Below the pieces are notes generated by a model. It ran no database searches. It was not told where the DNA came from and worked only from the letters and a program-made list of their open reading frames with translations. Positions 27,707 to 36,935 of a stretch of 64,000 bases of DNA are shown here, piece after piece. The DNA is from Ignavibacteriales bacterium (lineage in GTDB: Bacteria; Bacteroidota; Ignavibacteria; Ignavibacteriales; Melioribacteraceae). The position numbers were made by a program, and so were the translations under genes. Positions within the stretch are counted from its first letter, which is position 1. Each line of letters begins with the position of its first letter. The stretch is from contig JAIOYW010000017.1 of NCBI GenBank assembly GCA_021740915.1, positions 39,468 through 103,467 on the forward strand. The letters run 5' to 3'.

Positions 27707-27722
27707 TGGCATGATCATTGTA
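27707..27722 (+). promoter_or_regulatory. Sigma54-type (-24/-12) promoter of the multiheme cytochrome gene
   Basis: TGGCATGATCATTGTA matches the consensus TGGCACG-N4-TTGCA at all but two positions: GG at 27,708-27,709 and, ten bases later, GT where GC is usual. The start of transcription would be near 27,733, about 55 bases before the start codon. The gene for a sigma54-dependent activator lies less than 3 kb away and the two transcripts diverge, which supports the call. Confidence 0.65.
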
Positions 27723-27786
27723 TCATTAATACGATTTTTCAAATCAGAAAAAATAATATATGCACATAAACCTATTCGGAGTTATT

Positions 27787-30153
27787 ATGAAAAAATCACT
27801 ACAGATGTTCGTTTTTGCGATTATGCTGTCTTCCTTTGTACTCGGGCAGCAGGCAAAAATTAAAGTTGTCCCGGTTTCACCTGAAGGATTGGTCGAGATG
27901 AACTTGCAGACAAACTCAGTTTCGAGCGGATTACCCATATTTGCCAATGGTACTTTCTGTTATCTTGAAGCAGCAAACATTGCAGATGCAAATCCGGTAC
28001 TTACCTCAAACTTTACATTTGTTTCGAAACCCTCAGGATCAACAGCAGCATTTACAATATTTGAGCCAGGGTTTGTCTATTTCAAGGCCGACATTAAAGG
28101 CGAATACAAAATCAATCTTGCAATTACCACAGCAACAGGCGCAGATGACACAACGATGTCAGTTTATGCAGCCGATTTTGTAGGCGTTGGCGGATTTGAA
28201 GGCGTTGCAGCAGCATTCCCGCAGTGTATGACCTGCCATGCCACTTCGTTTGCAGATATCTTTAATAACTGGAAAGTCTCAGGACATGCCCAGAGATTCA
28301 AAGAAGATATCACAACAGGCGGCGCTTTCTTTAATGAAAGCTGTATGAAATGCCACACAACAGGATATGATCATAATGTTGTTGCAGCCAATAACGGATT
28401 TGATGACAAAGCTGCTTCATTAGGCTGGATATGGGCAAACTTTGCTCCTCCGAGCCCGAATAACTGGAACCTGCTTGTCAGCGGTTTCTCAGGACTTGTT
28501 AATCATGCTAATATCGGATGCGAAAGCTGCCACGGACCAGGAAGTGAACATGGCGGTTCTGGCGGAAACGTTGCGAAAATTGCGATTTCTCGAGAAGTTG
28601 GTGCCTGCGCTCAGTGCCATGGCGAACCCGGACCAACTGGAAATTATCCTTTAGGTCAGTATGAATTATCAGGACACAGTGAAGCAATCTGGTCATCATC
28701 ATTTGCTCAGGGTGCTTCATCACAGAACAATAACCTCCAGAACTGTATCCGCTGCCACGACGCACTGGGATTTGTCAATTTCACAAAAGGACAGATCACA
28801 AATACTACTGGTATGAAACAGCATCAGCATGAAGCTATCACATGTGCAACCTGCCACGATCCTCATGGAAACGGCGAAGAATATGCAATCCGCGAAACCC
28901 CGGTTGGTTCAGATACTCTTGGAAACGGATTCTCATATACTGAATTTGGCGGAGTCGGTCAGCTTTGCCTGAACTGCCATAAATCAAGAAGAGATGGTGC
29001 TACATACGGATCAAGCACTGTCAGCAGTTCGCATTGGGGTCCTCATCATTCAACACAGGGCGATGTTTATCTCGGAAAGAATGCTGCTGATTTTGGTGTA
29101 ACTTATCAGTCAAGCAATCACAGATATGCAGTAGGCGATGCCTGCGTTACATGTCACATGGCAGAAACTCCTGCTTCACCTGATCCGAATCAGAATAAAG
29201 TCGGTGGTCACTCATGGTCAATGCATAATGCCGAGACCGGTTACGATAATACCGCTTCATGCGAAAGCTGCCACGGACCAAAAGAATCGTTTGAAGATTT
29301 TGTCGCTCAGACAGACTATGACGGCGATGGAACTGTTGAGCCCGTTATGGAAGAAGTTGACGGTCTTATTCATCTTCTCAGCACCTGGCTGCCTCCGGTT
29401 GGAATCGATTCAATCTCCTGGTCAGATATCAGAGATGCTGGAAACGTAATGTATAACAAAGCTTATTGGAATTATCAGTTGATTGCTTATGACGGATCAA
29501 AGGGAATGCACAACACCAAATTCGCTATTGATGTTCTTACCAAATCAATTGAAGCTGTAGGCGGAGTTGTTCCGGTTGAACTTATCAGCCTTAGCGCAAC
29601 ACCTGCAATGGGCAAAGTAACATTAGACTGGCAGACTGCTACCGAAACAAATAATAAGGGATTTGAAGTTGAAAGAGATCTCGGTCAGGGATGGCATCAG
29701 GTAGCTTTCATTGAAGGTCATGGAACCACAACGGAACCAGTTAAATACAAATATGTTGATAACCTTACAAACGTTACCTACGGAAATATTGTTAACTATC
29801 GACTGAAACAGATTGATGTTGATGGATCCGTAAATTATTCAAAGGCTATCGAAGTTAATTTTGATGGTATTCTTTATGCTTATAATCTTGATCAGAACTA
29901 TCCGAACCCGTTCAACCCAAGCACAAAGATAACCTTCGCCACACCTGTTGAATCAAGAGTTACCGTTAAAGTTTACAATACGGTAGGACAGGAAGTTGCT
30001 GAAATTGTCAATGGTAAATTTAATGCCGGAGTTCATGAAGCTACATTCAATGCTTCTGCTCTTACAAGCGGCGTTTATTTCTATGCTATCGATGCCAAAG
30101 GCAACGACGGGACAACTTACAGCAGTGTTAAGAAAATGGTTCTCATGAAGTAA
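27787..30153 (+). CDS. Nine-haem c-type cytochrome with T9SS type A sorting domain
   Basis: 788 residues. Start set at ATG 27,787 because GGAG lies five bases before it and it opens a standard signal peptide (MKKSLQMFVFAIMLSSFVLGQ); the earlier ATG at 27,760 lacks a ribosome site. An N-terminal beta region precedes nine CxxCH motifs: CMTCH, CMKCH, CESCH, CAQCH, CIRCH, CATCH, CLNCH, CVTCH and CESCH, with several extra His residues as distal ligands. After the haem region comes a fibronectin-like segment (VELISLSATPAMGKVTLDWQ) and a type IX secretion tail starting NYPNPFNPSTKI. It is therefore probably moved across the outer membrane and attached at the surface, where it could exchange electrons with external partners. 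Enzyme activity is unknown. Confidence 0.92.
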   Translation: MKKSLQMFVFAIMLSSFVLGQQAKIKVVPVSPEGLVEMNLQTNSVSSGLPIFANGTFCYLEAANIADANPVLTSNFTFVSKPSGSTAAFTIFEPGFVYFKADIKGEYKINLAITTATGADDTTMSVYAADFVGVGGFEGVAAAFPQCMTCHATSFADIFNNWKVSGHAQRFKEDITTGGAFFNESCMKCHTTGYDHNVVAANNGFDDKAASLGWIWANFAPPSPNNWNLLVSGFSGLVNHANIGCESCHGPGSEHGGSGGNVAKIAISREVGACAQCHGEPGPTGNYPLGQYELSGHSEAIWSSSFAQGASSQNNNLQNCIRCHDALGFVNFTKGQITNTTGMKQHQHEAITCATCHDPHGNGEEYAIRETPVGSDTLGNGFSYTEFGGVGQLCLNCHKSRRDGATYGSSTVSSSHWGPHHSTQGDVYLGKNAADFGVTYQSSNHRYAVGDACVTCHMAETPASPDPNQNKVGGHSWSMHNAETGYDNTASCESCHGPKESFEDFVAQTDYDGDGTVEPVMEEVDGLIHLLSTWLPPVGIDSISWSDIRDAGNVMYNKAYWNYQLIAYDGSKGMHNTKFAIDVLTKSIEAVGGVVPVELISLSATPAMGKVTLDWQTATETNNKGFEVERDLGQGWHQVAFIEGHGTTTEPVKYKYVDNLTNVTYGNIVNYRLKQIDVDGSVNYSKAIEVNFDGILYAYNLDQNYPNPFNPSTKITFATPVESRVTVKVYNTVGQEVAEIVNGKFNAGVHEATFNASALTSGVYFYAIDAKGNDGTTYSSVKKMVLMK

Positions 30154-30177
30154 TTTTCTGAAAATCAGAATTTTCCC

Positions 30178-30213
30178 GGAACAGCCCTGCAAATGCGGGG
30201 CTGTTCTGTTTTT
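30178..30213 (+). terminator. Intrinsic terminator after the cytochrome gene
   Basis: AACAGCCCTGC, a four-base loop AAAT, and GCGGGGCTGTT form an 11-bp stem with one mismatch, followed by CTGTTTTT. It begins 27 bases after the stop codon. Confidence 0.85.
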
Positions 30214-30742
30214 AAATGGATGACAAGCAAGAATAATAAGATGTAAATATTCTTTTGCGTTCACATTTTTCCCAAACTGAAGCTATCATCGAAATCCCGC
30301 AAAAACAGAGTAATTCCCTTCCCGGTAATGGGTGCCCGCAGGGCTGCCCGACACATAATTGTTAATTGTTAAATGATTTTGGTCGTAACGGACGGGTTTA
30401 TCGGGATGTGAGTTGCAAAGAGAAAAGATATCTGAACCAGGATTTACATGATTAAATTGATTAACATGATTCTTTATGACCCCGAAGGGCCTGCCGCATA
30501 ATTGTTAATTATTAATGGTTAATTGTGAATTATTCAAACATGTCATGGCGGCAGGGCAACACGTTTGTAGCAAAAACCCCCGGCAAAAGATCAATGACCC
30601 CGAAGGGGTCAAACGTTTGTAGAATAATCGCGTAAAAAACAACGAGAGCCTTACATTTTATTCAAAAAAAACCTGCGCCGATATTCCCGCAAAATATTAA
30701 TTCCCTTTATATTTATATAGATAAAATAATGCGGTTAATCTT
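30214..30742. other. Intergenic repeat-rich stretch before GH97
   Basis: No credible gene in about 530 bases. It holds copies of repeat families seen elsewhere in the window: CCCTTCCCGG..GGGTGCCCGCAGGGCTGCCC (30,317-30,350, compare 61,287-61,327), CTGAACCAGGATTTACATGA TTAAATTGATTAACATGATT (30,430-30,470, compare 63,326 and 63,623), ACCCCGAAGGG and CCCCGAAGGGG (30,480 and 30,599), and TAATTGTTAATTGTTAA. CAAACGTTTGTAG-like words occur twice. The GH97 promoter should lie near 30,690-30,740, an AT-rich stretch, but I cannot define it. Confidence 0.6.
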
Positions 30743-32803
30743 ATGAGAAAACGACTAATTCTTTGTCTAAGCTTTCTGGTATTCGCCGGATATTCAATTC
30801 TTTCTGCTGAAAACATCAGCTCACCGGATGGAAAAATCACCCTTGAGTTTTTATTGCAGAATGGAAGCCCATTTTACAAAGTTCTTTATGAAGGAAAAAC
30901 GATAATAAGTGAATCAGCGCTAGGATATAAATTCCGGAATCTGCCGGCGCTTGAATCGGGATTTACTGTCAGTTCTTCTAAGAAAATCAGTTATGATAAT
31001 ACCTGGCAGCAAGTATGGGGAGAGAGAAAACTGATCCGGGAAAAATATAACGGGCTATATATGGAAATTGAGCAGAAGGTTTCGGGGAAAACACTCGGAA
31101 TCTCTTTCCGCATATTCAATGATGGGGTTGCTTTCCGTTACTTTTATCCTGAATCCAATGGCGATTCTGAAATTCTTGTTTCTGATGAACTTACAGAATT
31201 CAGACTTGGCGCAGATCACCAATGCTGGTGGATACCCGGCGACCATGATAGTTACGAGTATCATTATAATACGACAAAGTTTAGTGAGATTGATGCTGCT
31301 CCATACAAGTATTATCAGTCGGGCGACAGAAATATCCCGGATTTGAAAGCTGTGAATACACCGCTTACGATGAAAACCGTGAACGGACTCTACTTATTAT
31401 TTCATGAGGCAGCCCTGATCGATTACCCCGATATGACATTAAAAGCGCGTTCAGATTATTCACTAAAAGCCGAGCTTGTTCCTTGGAAAGACGGCGTTAA
31501 AGTAAAAGCAGGCGGTTCTTTTGAATCTCCGTGGAGAGTGGTTCTTATCAGTCCCGCCCTTTCAGGGCTGTTTGAATCGAACACTATCCTGAATCTGAAC
31601 GATCCCAATAAGCTGGAAGATGTCTCATGGATTGAGCCGATGAAATATGCCGGAGTATGGTGGGAGATGCATATCGGGAAAAGCTCATGGAGTCCTGTAA
31701 AAGTAGAAGGTTCCTGGGCGAATGATGCTCCGGCGCATGGAGCGACTACCGAAAACACGAAAAAATATATTGATTTTGCATCTGCAAATAACATAAAAGG
31801 AATACTTGTTGAAGGCTGGAATACAGGATGGGAATACTGGGGAAAGGATACAGCCGGCTATTTTGATTTTGTTACGCCGACAGCATCGTTTGATATTGAA
31901 TGGCTTATCGATTATGCCGGAAAAAAAGGCGTTGAACTTATCGGGCATCATGAAACCGGCGGGCAGGCGGATAATTATGAAATGCGGCTCGAAAATGCTA
32001 TGAAATATTACAATTCTCTTGGAATCAGGGCTGTAAAAACAGGCTATGCCGGTTCAATTTCACCGAAAGGCGAACGCCATCATGGACAATATATGGTGCG
32101 CCATTACAGAAAAGTGCTTGAAACAGCGGCTAAATATGGGATTATGGTTGATGCGCACGAACCGATAAAGGATACCGGTGAACGCCGCACTTTCCCTAAT
32201 ATGATGGCGAGAGAGGGAATGAAAGGAATGGAGTGGAATGCGTGGAGCGATGGTAATCCGCCGGAACATGTTACAATTCTGCCATTTACCCGCGGCATTG
32301 CAGGACCGATGGATTATACTCCGGGCATATTTGATCTGACATTTGACAAGTACAAACAGAAAGAAAGAGTTCAGTCAACATTGGCAAATCAGCTTGCTCT
32401 TTATGTTGTGCTATATAGTCCGCTGCAGATGGCAGCCGATCTGGTTGAGAATTACGAAGGAAATCCGGCATTTGAATTTATCCGCAAAGTTCCTGTTGAT
32501 TGGGAAAATTCTCTGCTGGTTGCCGGTGAAATCGGTGACTATTGTGTTATTGCCCGCGAGAATTCCGGTAAATGGTATCTCGGGGCTGTTACCGATGAGA
32601 ATAAACGCGAAATTGAAATCGAATTGAATTTCCTTGAACAAGGCGCTGAATATAGTATGAATTATTTTGCTGATAACGAAAAGAGTGATTATCTTATTGC
32701 ACCGCATGAGATAAGTATTGGAAAAAGGAAAGTAACGGGCGGCAGTAAGATTATTATCCCATTGGGAAGGGGGGGCGGATTCGCTGCTGAATTTGTAAAA
32801 TAG
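30743..32803 (+). CDS. GH97 alpha-glucosidase, SusB-like (inverting type)
   Basis: 686 residues with a signal peptide (LSFLVFAGYSILSA). GH97 order: N-terminal beta-sandwich (about 25-280; ISSPDGKITLEF is the usual opening), TIM barrel (about 290-570) and C-terminal beta domain. Barrel motifs match SusB rather than the retaining alpha-galactosidase branch: HHETGG, RAVKTGYAGSISPKGERHHGQYM, VDAHEPIKDTGERRTFPNMM and MEWNAW, so Glu residues are the likely base and acid and the inverting mechanism applies; retaining members carry an Asp where this has KTGY. Alpha-glucosidase acting on malto-oligosaccharides outside the cytoplasm is the best guess. No SusC/D partner is nearby. Confidence 0.93.
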   Translation: MRKRLILCLSFLVFAGYSILSAENISSPDGKITLEFLLQNGSPFYKVLYEGKTIISESALGYKFRNLPALESGFTVSSSKKISYDNTWQQVWGERKLIREKYNGLYMEIEQKVSGKTLGISFRIFNDGVAFRYFYPESNGDSEILVSDELTEFRLGADHQCWWIPGDHDSYEYHYNTTKFSEIDAAPYKYYQSGDRNIPDLKAVNTPLTMKTVNGLYLLFHEAALIDYPDMTLKARSDYSLKAELVPWKDGVKVKAGGSFESPWRVVLISPALSGLFESNTILNLNDPNKLEDVSWIEPMKYAGVWWEMHIGKSSWSPVKVEGSWANDAPAHGATTENTKKYIDFASANNIKGILVEGWNTGWEYWGKDTAGYFDFVTPTASFDIEWLIDYAGKKGVELIGHHETGGQADNYEMRLENAMKYYNSLGIRAVKTGYAGSISPKGERHHGQYMVRHYRKVLETAAKYGIMVDAHEPIKDTGERRTFPNMMAREGMKGMEWNAWSDGNPPEHVTILPFTRGIAGPMDYTPGIFDLTFDKYKQKERVQSTLANQLALYVVLYSPLQMAADLVENYEGNPAFEFIRKVPVDWENSLLVAGEIGDYCVIARENSGKWYLGAVTDENKREIEIELNFLEQGAEYSMNYFADNEKSDYLIAPHEISIGKRKVTGGSKIIIPLGRGGGFAAEFVK

Positions 32804-32901
32804 ATAATTGTGTAACGGGTTCAGGGATTTAATTTCTTCTTTGAAGCGAAAGCCCGGGCAGGGCATTATCAGATTTCTGATCTGATAATTGTGCAGTGGA
32901 A

Positions 32902-33984
32902 TTATCGTCTTACGCGTATAAGATTGATTATGGCGCCCGCAATGAACAGAAAATTTGCCGCCCATGCGGTAATGAAAGGCTGAAGCACTCCGTTTTTGCC
33001 GAATGCCTGACTGATCTTCATAAAAACAAGATAGATAAAAGTTATAAGAATATTTATGCCGAATTGAATGGCGAGGCTGCCCTTTCTTTTATTTGTCGAG
33101 ATAGGGACGCCAAAAAGTATAACAATAAGGCATGAAAAAGCAAAGGCAATTTTCGAGTGGAATTCAATAAGAACGACAGTCGGGTCATTGCCGGAGCGTA
33201 GCTGTTCATCGGCAAAATTCAGAAGTTCTGCAAGGGACATTTCTTCGGGTTTCTGCTGCTTCTTGAGGATATCTTCCGGCTTAAAATTGAGTCCGTGAAG
33301 CTCTTTTGAAGAAAAATCCGCTGAAGTTTCAAAATCGCCGCTGAAACTGCGTTCGGTGCCGTTATTGAGTATCCACGAGGATTTCGCCGAATCATAGACC
33401 ATTCTGTTTGCATCAATTCTCTTTGTCATAATCGTATGATCATCGGGATCAAATTCCTGAATAGAAACCCTGTTCGCCTGATTCCTTTCCTTGTCATAGA
33501 ATGATACGCTTACAATCCTTGTCTTATTATCCTGAAAATAAATGTTGCTTCCTGAAAAAACGATTCCTTTTTTCATAAAGGTCTGCTCTATGAAAATTTT
33601 ATGCTTGTTTGCTTCCGGGACAATATATCCCCCGAAATATACCGCAGCAGTTGATATAATAAACGACACAATCACAAAAGGAATAAGGTAGCGGAAAATG
33701 CTGATACCCGCTGATTTCATTGCGGTAAGTTCATTCAGATTGACGAGTTTTCCGGTTGTAAATAGTCCTGAGAGCAATATTGAAACAGGAAGCATAAGCC
33801 GGATAATTTCAGGAATAAATACGAGGTAGAATTCGAAGATATACTGTCCGGGCACATCCTGATCAATAAAATCATCGAGATTCTCCATCATATCGATAAG
33901 GACGAAGAGCAGGGTAAAAGCCAGCAGACCGAAAAGAAAGGTCTGGACAAATTGTTTGATCAGGTAGCGGTCAAGAATTTTCAT
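32902..33984 (-). CDS. lptG: LPS export permease LptG (YjgP/YjgQ family)
   Basis: 360 residues; ATG 33,984 chosen because it gives the family N-terminus ILDRYLIKQFVQTFLFG, rather than a 12-residue longer start. Six membrane helices (three N-terminal, three C-terminal) flank a periplasmic beta-jelly-roll domain (about 130-260), as in LptF/LptG. NELTAMKSAGISIFR marks the coupling helix that touches LptB. Paired with the upstream permease; the two genes overlap by 14 bases. Assigned G by position after F; the two proteins are hard to tell apart by eye. Confidence 0.88.
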   Translation of the reverse strand: MKILDRYLIKQFVQTFLFGLLAFTLLFVLIDMMENLDDFIDQDVPGQYIFEFYLVFIPEIIRLMLPVSILLSGLFTTGKLVNLNELTAMKSAGISIFRYLIPFVIVSFIISTAAVYFGGYIVPEANKHKIFIEQTFMKKGIVFSGSNIYFQDNKTRIVSVSFYDKERNQANRVSIQEFDPDDHTIMTKRIDANRMVYDSAKSSWILNNGTERSFSGDFETSADFSSKELHGLNFKPEDILKKQQKPEEMSLAELLNFADEQLRSGNDPTVVLIEFHSKIAFAFSCLIVILFGVPISTNKRKGSLAIQFGINILITFIYLVFMKISQAFGKNGVLQPFITAWAANFLFIAGAIINLIRVRR

Positions 33985-35344
33985 AATTATCGGAGATCTG
34001 CCGCAGTTTTTTAGGCACAAGTTTAATCAAAAAGTCGAGGCTGATTGTTGTCCTCTCGCGTGCACTCTTGATCATAAGCAGGATACCGAGTCCGCCAAGG
34101 AAAAAATTAGCGCCCCACATTCCCCAGAAAGGAGAGAGCAATGCGCGGTCGGCGAGTTTTTCACCGCCGATCAGAAAAGCCCAATAAACAAGGAAAAACA
34201 GCATACTAACCCCGGCAGCGACACCGATTCCGCCTTTGCGTGTCATTGTTCCGAGAGGTGCGCCAATTAAAATAAATACAATACAGGCAACCGGAATAGA
34301 ATATTTTTTATGGATTTCAACCCAATAGCTGTTGATAAGCGTCTGATTATCTTCAAGCCGCTGAATATCAGCGAGGACAATATTCCTGACAGATTTAAGC
34401 TGGTTTTCAGCGCGTATATAAGCAGTTATCAAATCGCGCGAAGGGTTCCGCCCCGAAAAACGGAAACGGACTGTGTCGGCGGAAAAATGATCGGCAAGAC
34501 TTTTTGAAAGTCTTTCATTATAAGTTGCCCTTGTTACCATTAGGCTGTCAATAATACTCTTCATTTCAGCCGCGCCGAGTTCCCGGTCCCCGCGTTCACC
34601 TCCGAGAGCAGACTGCCTGAAAAGGAACTGGCTGCCGGGCATTCCAATTTTGTGCTTATTAAAATGTATTTTCCTATAATCATCTCTCTCGAACATATCC
34701 GAAGTGTGGATTTCGCCTTCCCAGAGGTCGAGTATCAGTTTTTCCCTGTCCCGCGAAAAATATATAACACCGCGGTTTGCAGTAATGATGTTAATTGATC
34801 CGTGATCGGAATAATCATAGATTGTAAGGTCCTGAAGTTCATTTGATATCGGATCAATTTTGCGGGCAAGGAGAGAATAGTTCGGCACTTCCTGCGAAAA
34901 AACTCCCGGAACAAGGGATAGTGTCGGCTTTTTCCTTGTGATATCCTGCATAAGGATTCTTGCCGCATGGTTTGCATCGGGATAAACTTCGTTATTGAAC
35001 TGAATTAACAGGTAAGCAATTAGAACTGCGCCGATCAGGGGTGCGATTATCATTTTATAGAGGCTCATGCCGCTTGCTCTGAGAATTGCAACCTCATTAT
35101 TCTGGCTCATTGTTCCAAAAGCCATAAGAGTGGCAATAAGCACTGCCATAGGAACCACAAGAACAACCATCCATGCGAGATTATAGGAGATGAGCTTAAT
35201 AATAACCCATGCACTCAATCCTTTCCCGATAAGCTGATCAGCAAATTTCATAAGAAATTGCAAAAGGAATACGGAAATTAGAACAAATACCGAAAGTAGA
35301 AAAGGAACGATATGATTACGAAGGATATACCTGTGTATAATCAA
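33971..35344 (-). CDS. lptF: LPS export permease LptF (YjgP/YjgQ family)
   Basis: 457 residues. N-terminal IIHRYILRNHIVPFLLS and three membrane helices, coupling segment NNEVAILRASGMSLYKM, a long periplasmic domain (about 125-340), and C-terminal helices with GAPLGTMTRKGGIGVAAG. This and the next gene encode the membrane half of the LPS transporter whose ATPase (lptB) is at 6.1 kb. Longer than LptG by a helical insert around residues 250-320 (AAEMKSIIDSLMVTRATYNE) that is seen in Bacteroidota relatives. Upstream, 167 bases of AT-rich sequence separate it from the divergent M20 peptidase gene and should hold promoters for both. Confidence 0.88.
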   Translation of the reverse strand: MIIHRYILRNHIVPFLLSVFVLISVFLLQFLMKFADQLIGKGLSAWVIIKLISYNLAWMVVLVVPMAVLIATLMAFGTMSQNNEVAILRASGMSLYKMIIAPLIGAVLIAYLLIQFNNEVYPDANHAARILMQDITRKKPTLSLVPGVFSQEVPNYSLLARKIDPISNELQDLTIYDYSDHGSINIITANRGVIYFSRDREKLILDLWEGEIHTSDMFERDDYRKIHFNKHKIGMPGSQFLFRQSALGGERGDRELGAAEMKSIIDSLMVTRATYNERLSKSLADHFSADTVRFRFSGRNPSRDLITAYIRAENQLKSVRNIVLADIQRLEDNQTLINSYWVEIHKKYSIPVACIVFILIGAPLGTMTRKGGIGVAAGVSMLFFLVYWAFLIGGEKLADRALLSPFWGMWGANFFLGGLGILLMIKSARERTTISLDFLIKLVPKKLRQISDNYENS

Positions 35345-35511
35345 CTCAAAAACCTGCCCGGAATGAACATCGGAAAACTTTATAATTAATAAACATTGTT
35401 AATCTTACGAAGAAATCACTTTTTTTTATTATCTTTTGCAAATATACTGAGAAATATATTATTAAATCATCGGCGGTAAATCCCGGCTTCCTGATTAACT
35501 ACGGAGTAAAA

Positions 35512-36882
35512 ATGGAAAAAATTATCAGCTATCTGGAAAACAATTTTGATAATTCAGTTAAGGAATTTTTTGAATACCTCAGAATACCCAGTATAAGCAC
35601 ACTTGATGAAAGCAAAGACGATATCCGCCTTTGTGCTTCTTATCTGCAGGAGAAATTTAAAAGTATCGGTTTTAAGCACACTGAAATAATTGAAACCGAA
35701 GGACACCCTATTGTTTATGCCGAATCTCTGGAGGCGCCCGGTAAACCGACAGTGCTGATCTACGGGCATTACGATGTTCAGCCTGTTGATCCTGTTGAAT
35801 TATGGGATAGCCCGCCCTTTGAGCCGGAAATAAGAAATGGAAAGATTTATGCCCGGGGGGCGAACGACAATAAAGGTCAGAATTTTGCACATATTAAAAG
35901 CCTCGAAGCCTGGAATAAAATTGAGGGAAAATTCCCGCTGAATATTAAACTGCTTATCGAAGGCGAAGAGGAGATCGGCAGCCCGAATCTTGAAAAATTT
36001 CTGCATACAAATCGCGAAAAACTGGCTTGCGATGCAGTGCTCATCTCGGATACAAGCATGTATGCCGATGGGGTTCCCACCATTAATTACGGACTGAGGG
36101 GATTAGCATACATGGAAATTGAGGTTACCGGTCCGAACCGCGATCTTCATTCCGGCAGTTTTGGAGGCGCTGTTGCCAATCCTGTAAACGAACTTGCCCG
36201 TATGATTTCCAAACTTCAGGATGAGCGCGGCAGGATTCAGATACCCGGATTTTATGATGATGTTCTTCCGGTTACTCCTGCCGAAAAGGAAAACATGACT
36301 TCCCTCGATTTTTCTGACGAAGAATATAAAAAAGAACTTGATGTAAAAGAATTATTCGGCGAGGCTGGATTCACAACACTTGAAAGGCTCTGGGCAAGAC
36401 CCACTCTTGACTGCAACGGTATTTTCGGCGGATTTACAGGCAAAGGCGCTAAAACGGTGCTGCCTTCGAAAGCTACAGCGAAGATCAGCATGAGACTCGT
36501 TCCTAACCAGGATCCCAAAAAAATTGCGCAGCTTTTTACCGATTATGTAAATAAAATTGCACCCGACCGCGTGAAAGTAAAAGTTACTGACCTTCACGGA
36601 GGCTCTCCCGTTGTTATTCCTATTGAAAGCAAAGCGATCGGGATTGCTTCGGCAGCCCTCGAAAAAGCTTTCGGCAAAAAGGTTGTTTATACAAGGGAAG
36701 GCGGTTCGATACCGATTGTTGTCGAATTTGTACGGACACTGAATGCACCCGCAATTCTTATGGGCTTTGGACTGGAGACTGATGACATACATTCGCCGAA
36801 TGAACATTTCCGTGTAAACAACCTGAAAATGGGTATGTTTAGCAGCGCTTATTTCTTTGACGAATTCGCAAGGAACTTTTAA
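35512..36882 (+). CDS. M20 family dipeptidase
   Basis: 456 residues. Di-zinc M20 peptidase, carnosinase-like branch. Ligands and catalysts seen in order: His86 in YGHYDVQP, bridging Asp119 in GANDNKG, catalytic Glu pair in IEGEEEIGS (151-154), Asp in ISDTSM and the late His in DIHSPNEHF. A dimerisation domain (about 190-340; NRDLHSGSFGGAVANPVNE) carries the inserted His used across the dimer. It would split small peptides in the cytoplasm; no signal peptide is present. Preceded by a weak purine tract (ACGGAG) nine bases before ATG. Starts a rightward gene group with the lipoprotein gene 53 bases downstream. Confidence 0.94.
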   Translation: MEKIISYLENNFDNSVKEFFEYLRIPSISTLDESKDDIRLCASYLQEKFKSIGFKHTEIIETEGHPIVYAESLEAPGKPTVLIYGHYDVQPVDPVELWDSPPFEPEIRNGKIYARGANDNKGQNFAHIKSLEAWNKIEGKFPLNIKLLIEGEEEIGSPNLEKFLHTNREKLACDAVLISDTSMYADGVPTINYGLRGLAYMEIEVTGPNRDLHSGSFGGAVANPVNELARMISKLQDERGRIQIPGFYDDVLPVTPAEKENMTSLDFSDEEYKKELDVKELFGEAGFTTLERLWARPTLDCNGIFGGFTGKGAKTVLPSKATAKISMRLVPNQDPKKIAQLFTDYVNKIAPDRVKVKVTDLHGGSPVVIPIESKAIGIASAALEKAFGKKVVYTREGGSIPIVVEFVRTLNAPAILMGFGLETDDIHSPNEHFRVNNLKMGMFSSAYFFDEFARNF

Positions 36883-36935
36883 GCGCCGGAAATGTATCTT
36901 ATGTAATGAGCCGATAAATCAAAGGAGGAGGAAGT

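Noticed and set aside
32866..32888. Possible bidirectional terminator between GH97 and lptG
   Set aside because: TTATCAGA / TCTGATAA forms an AT-rich 8-bp hairpin, but no T-run follows on either strand, so I cannot support it as a terminator.
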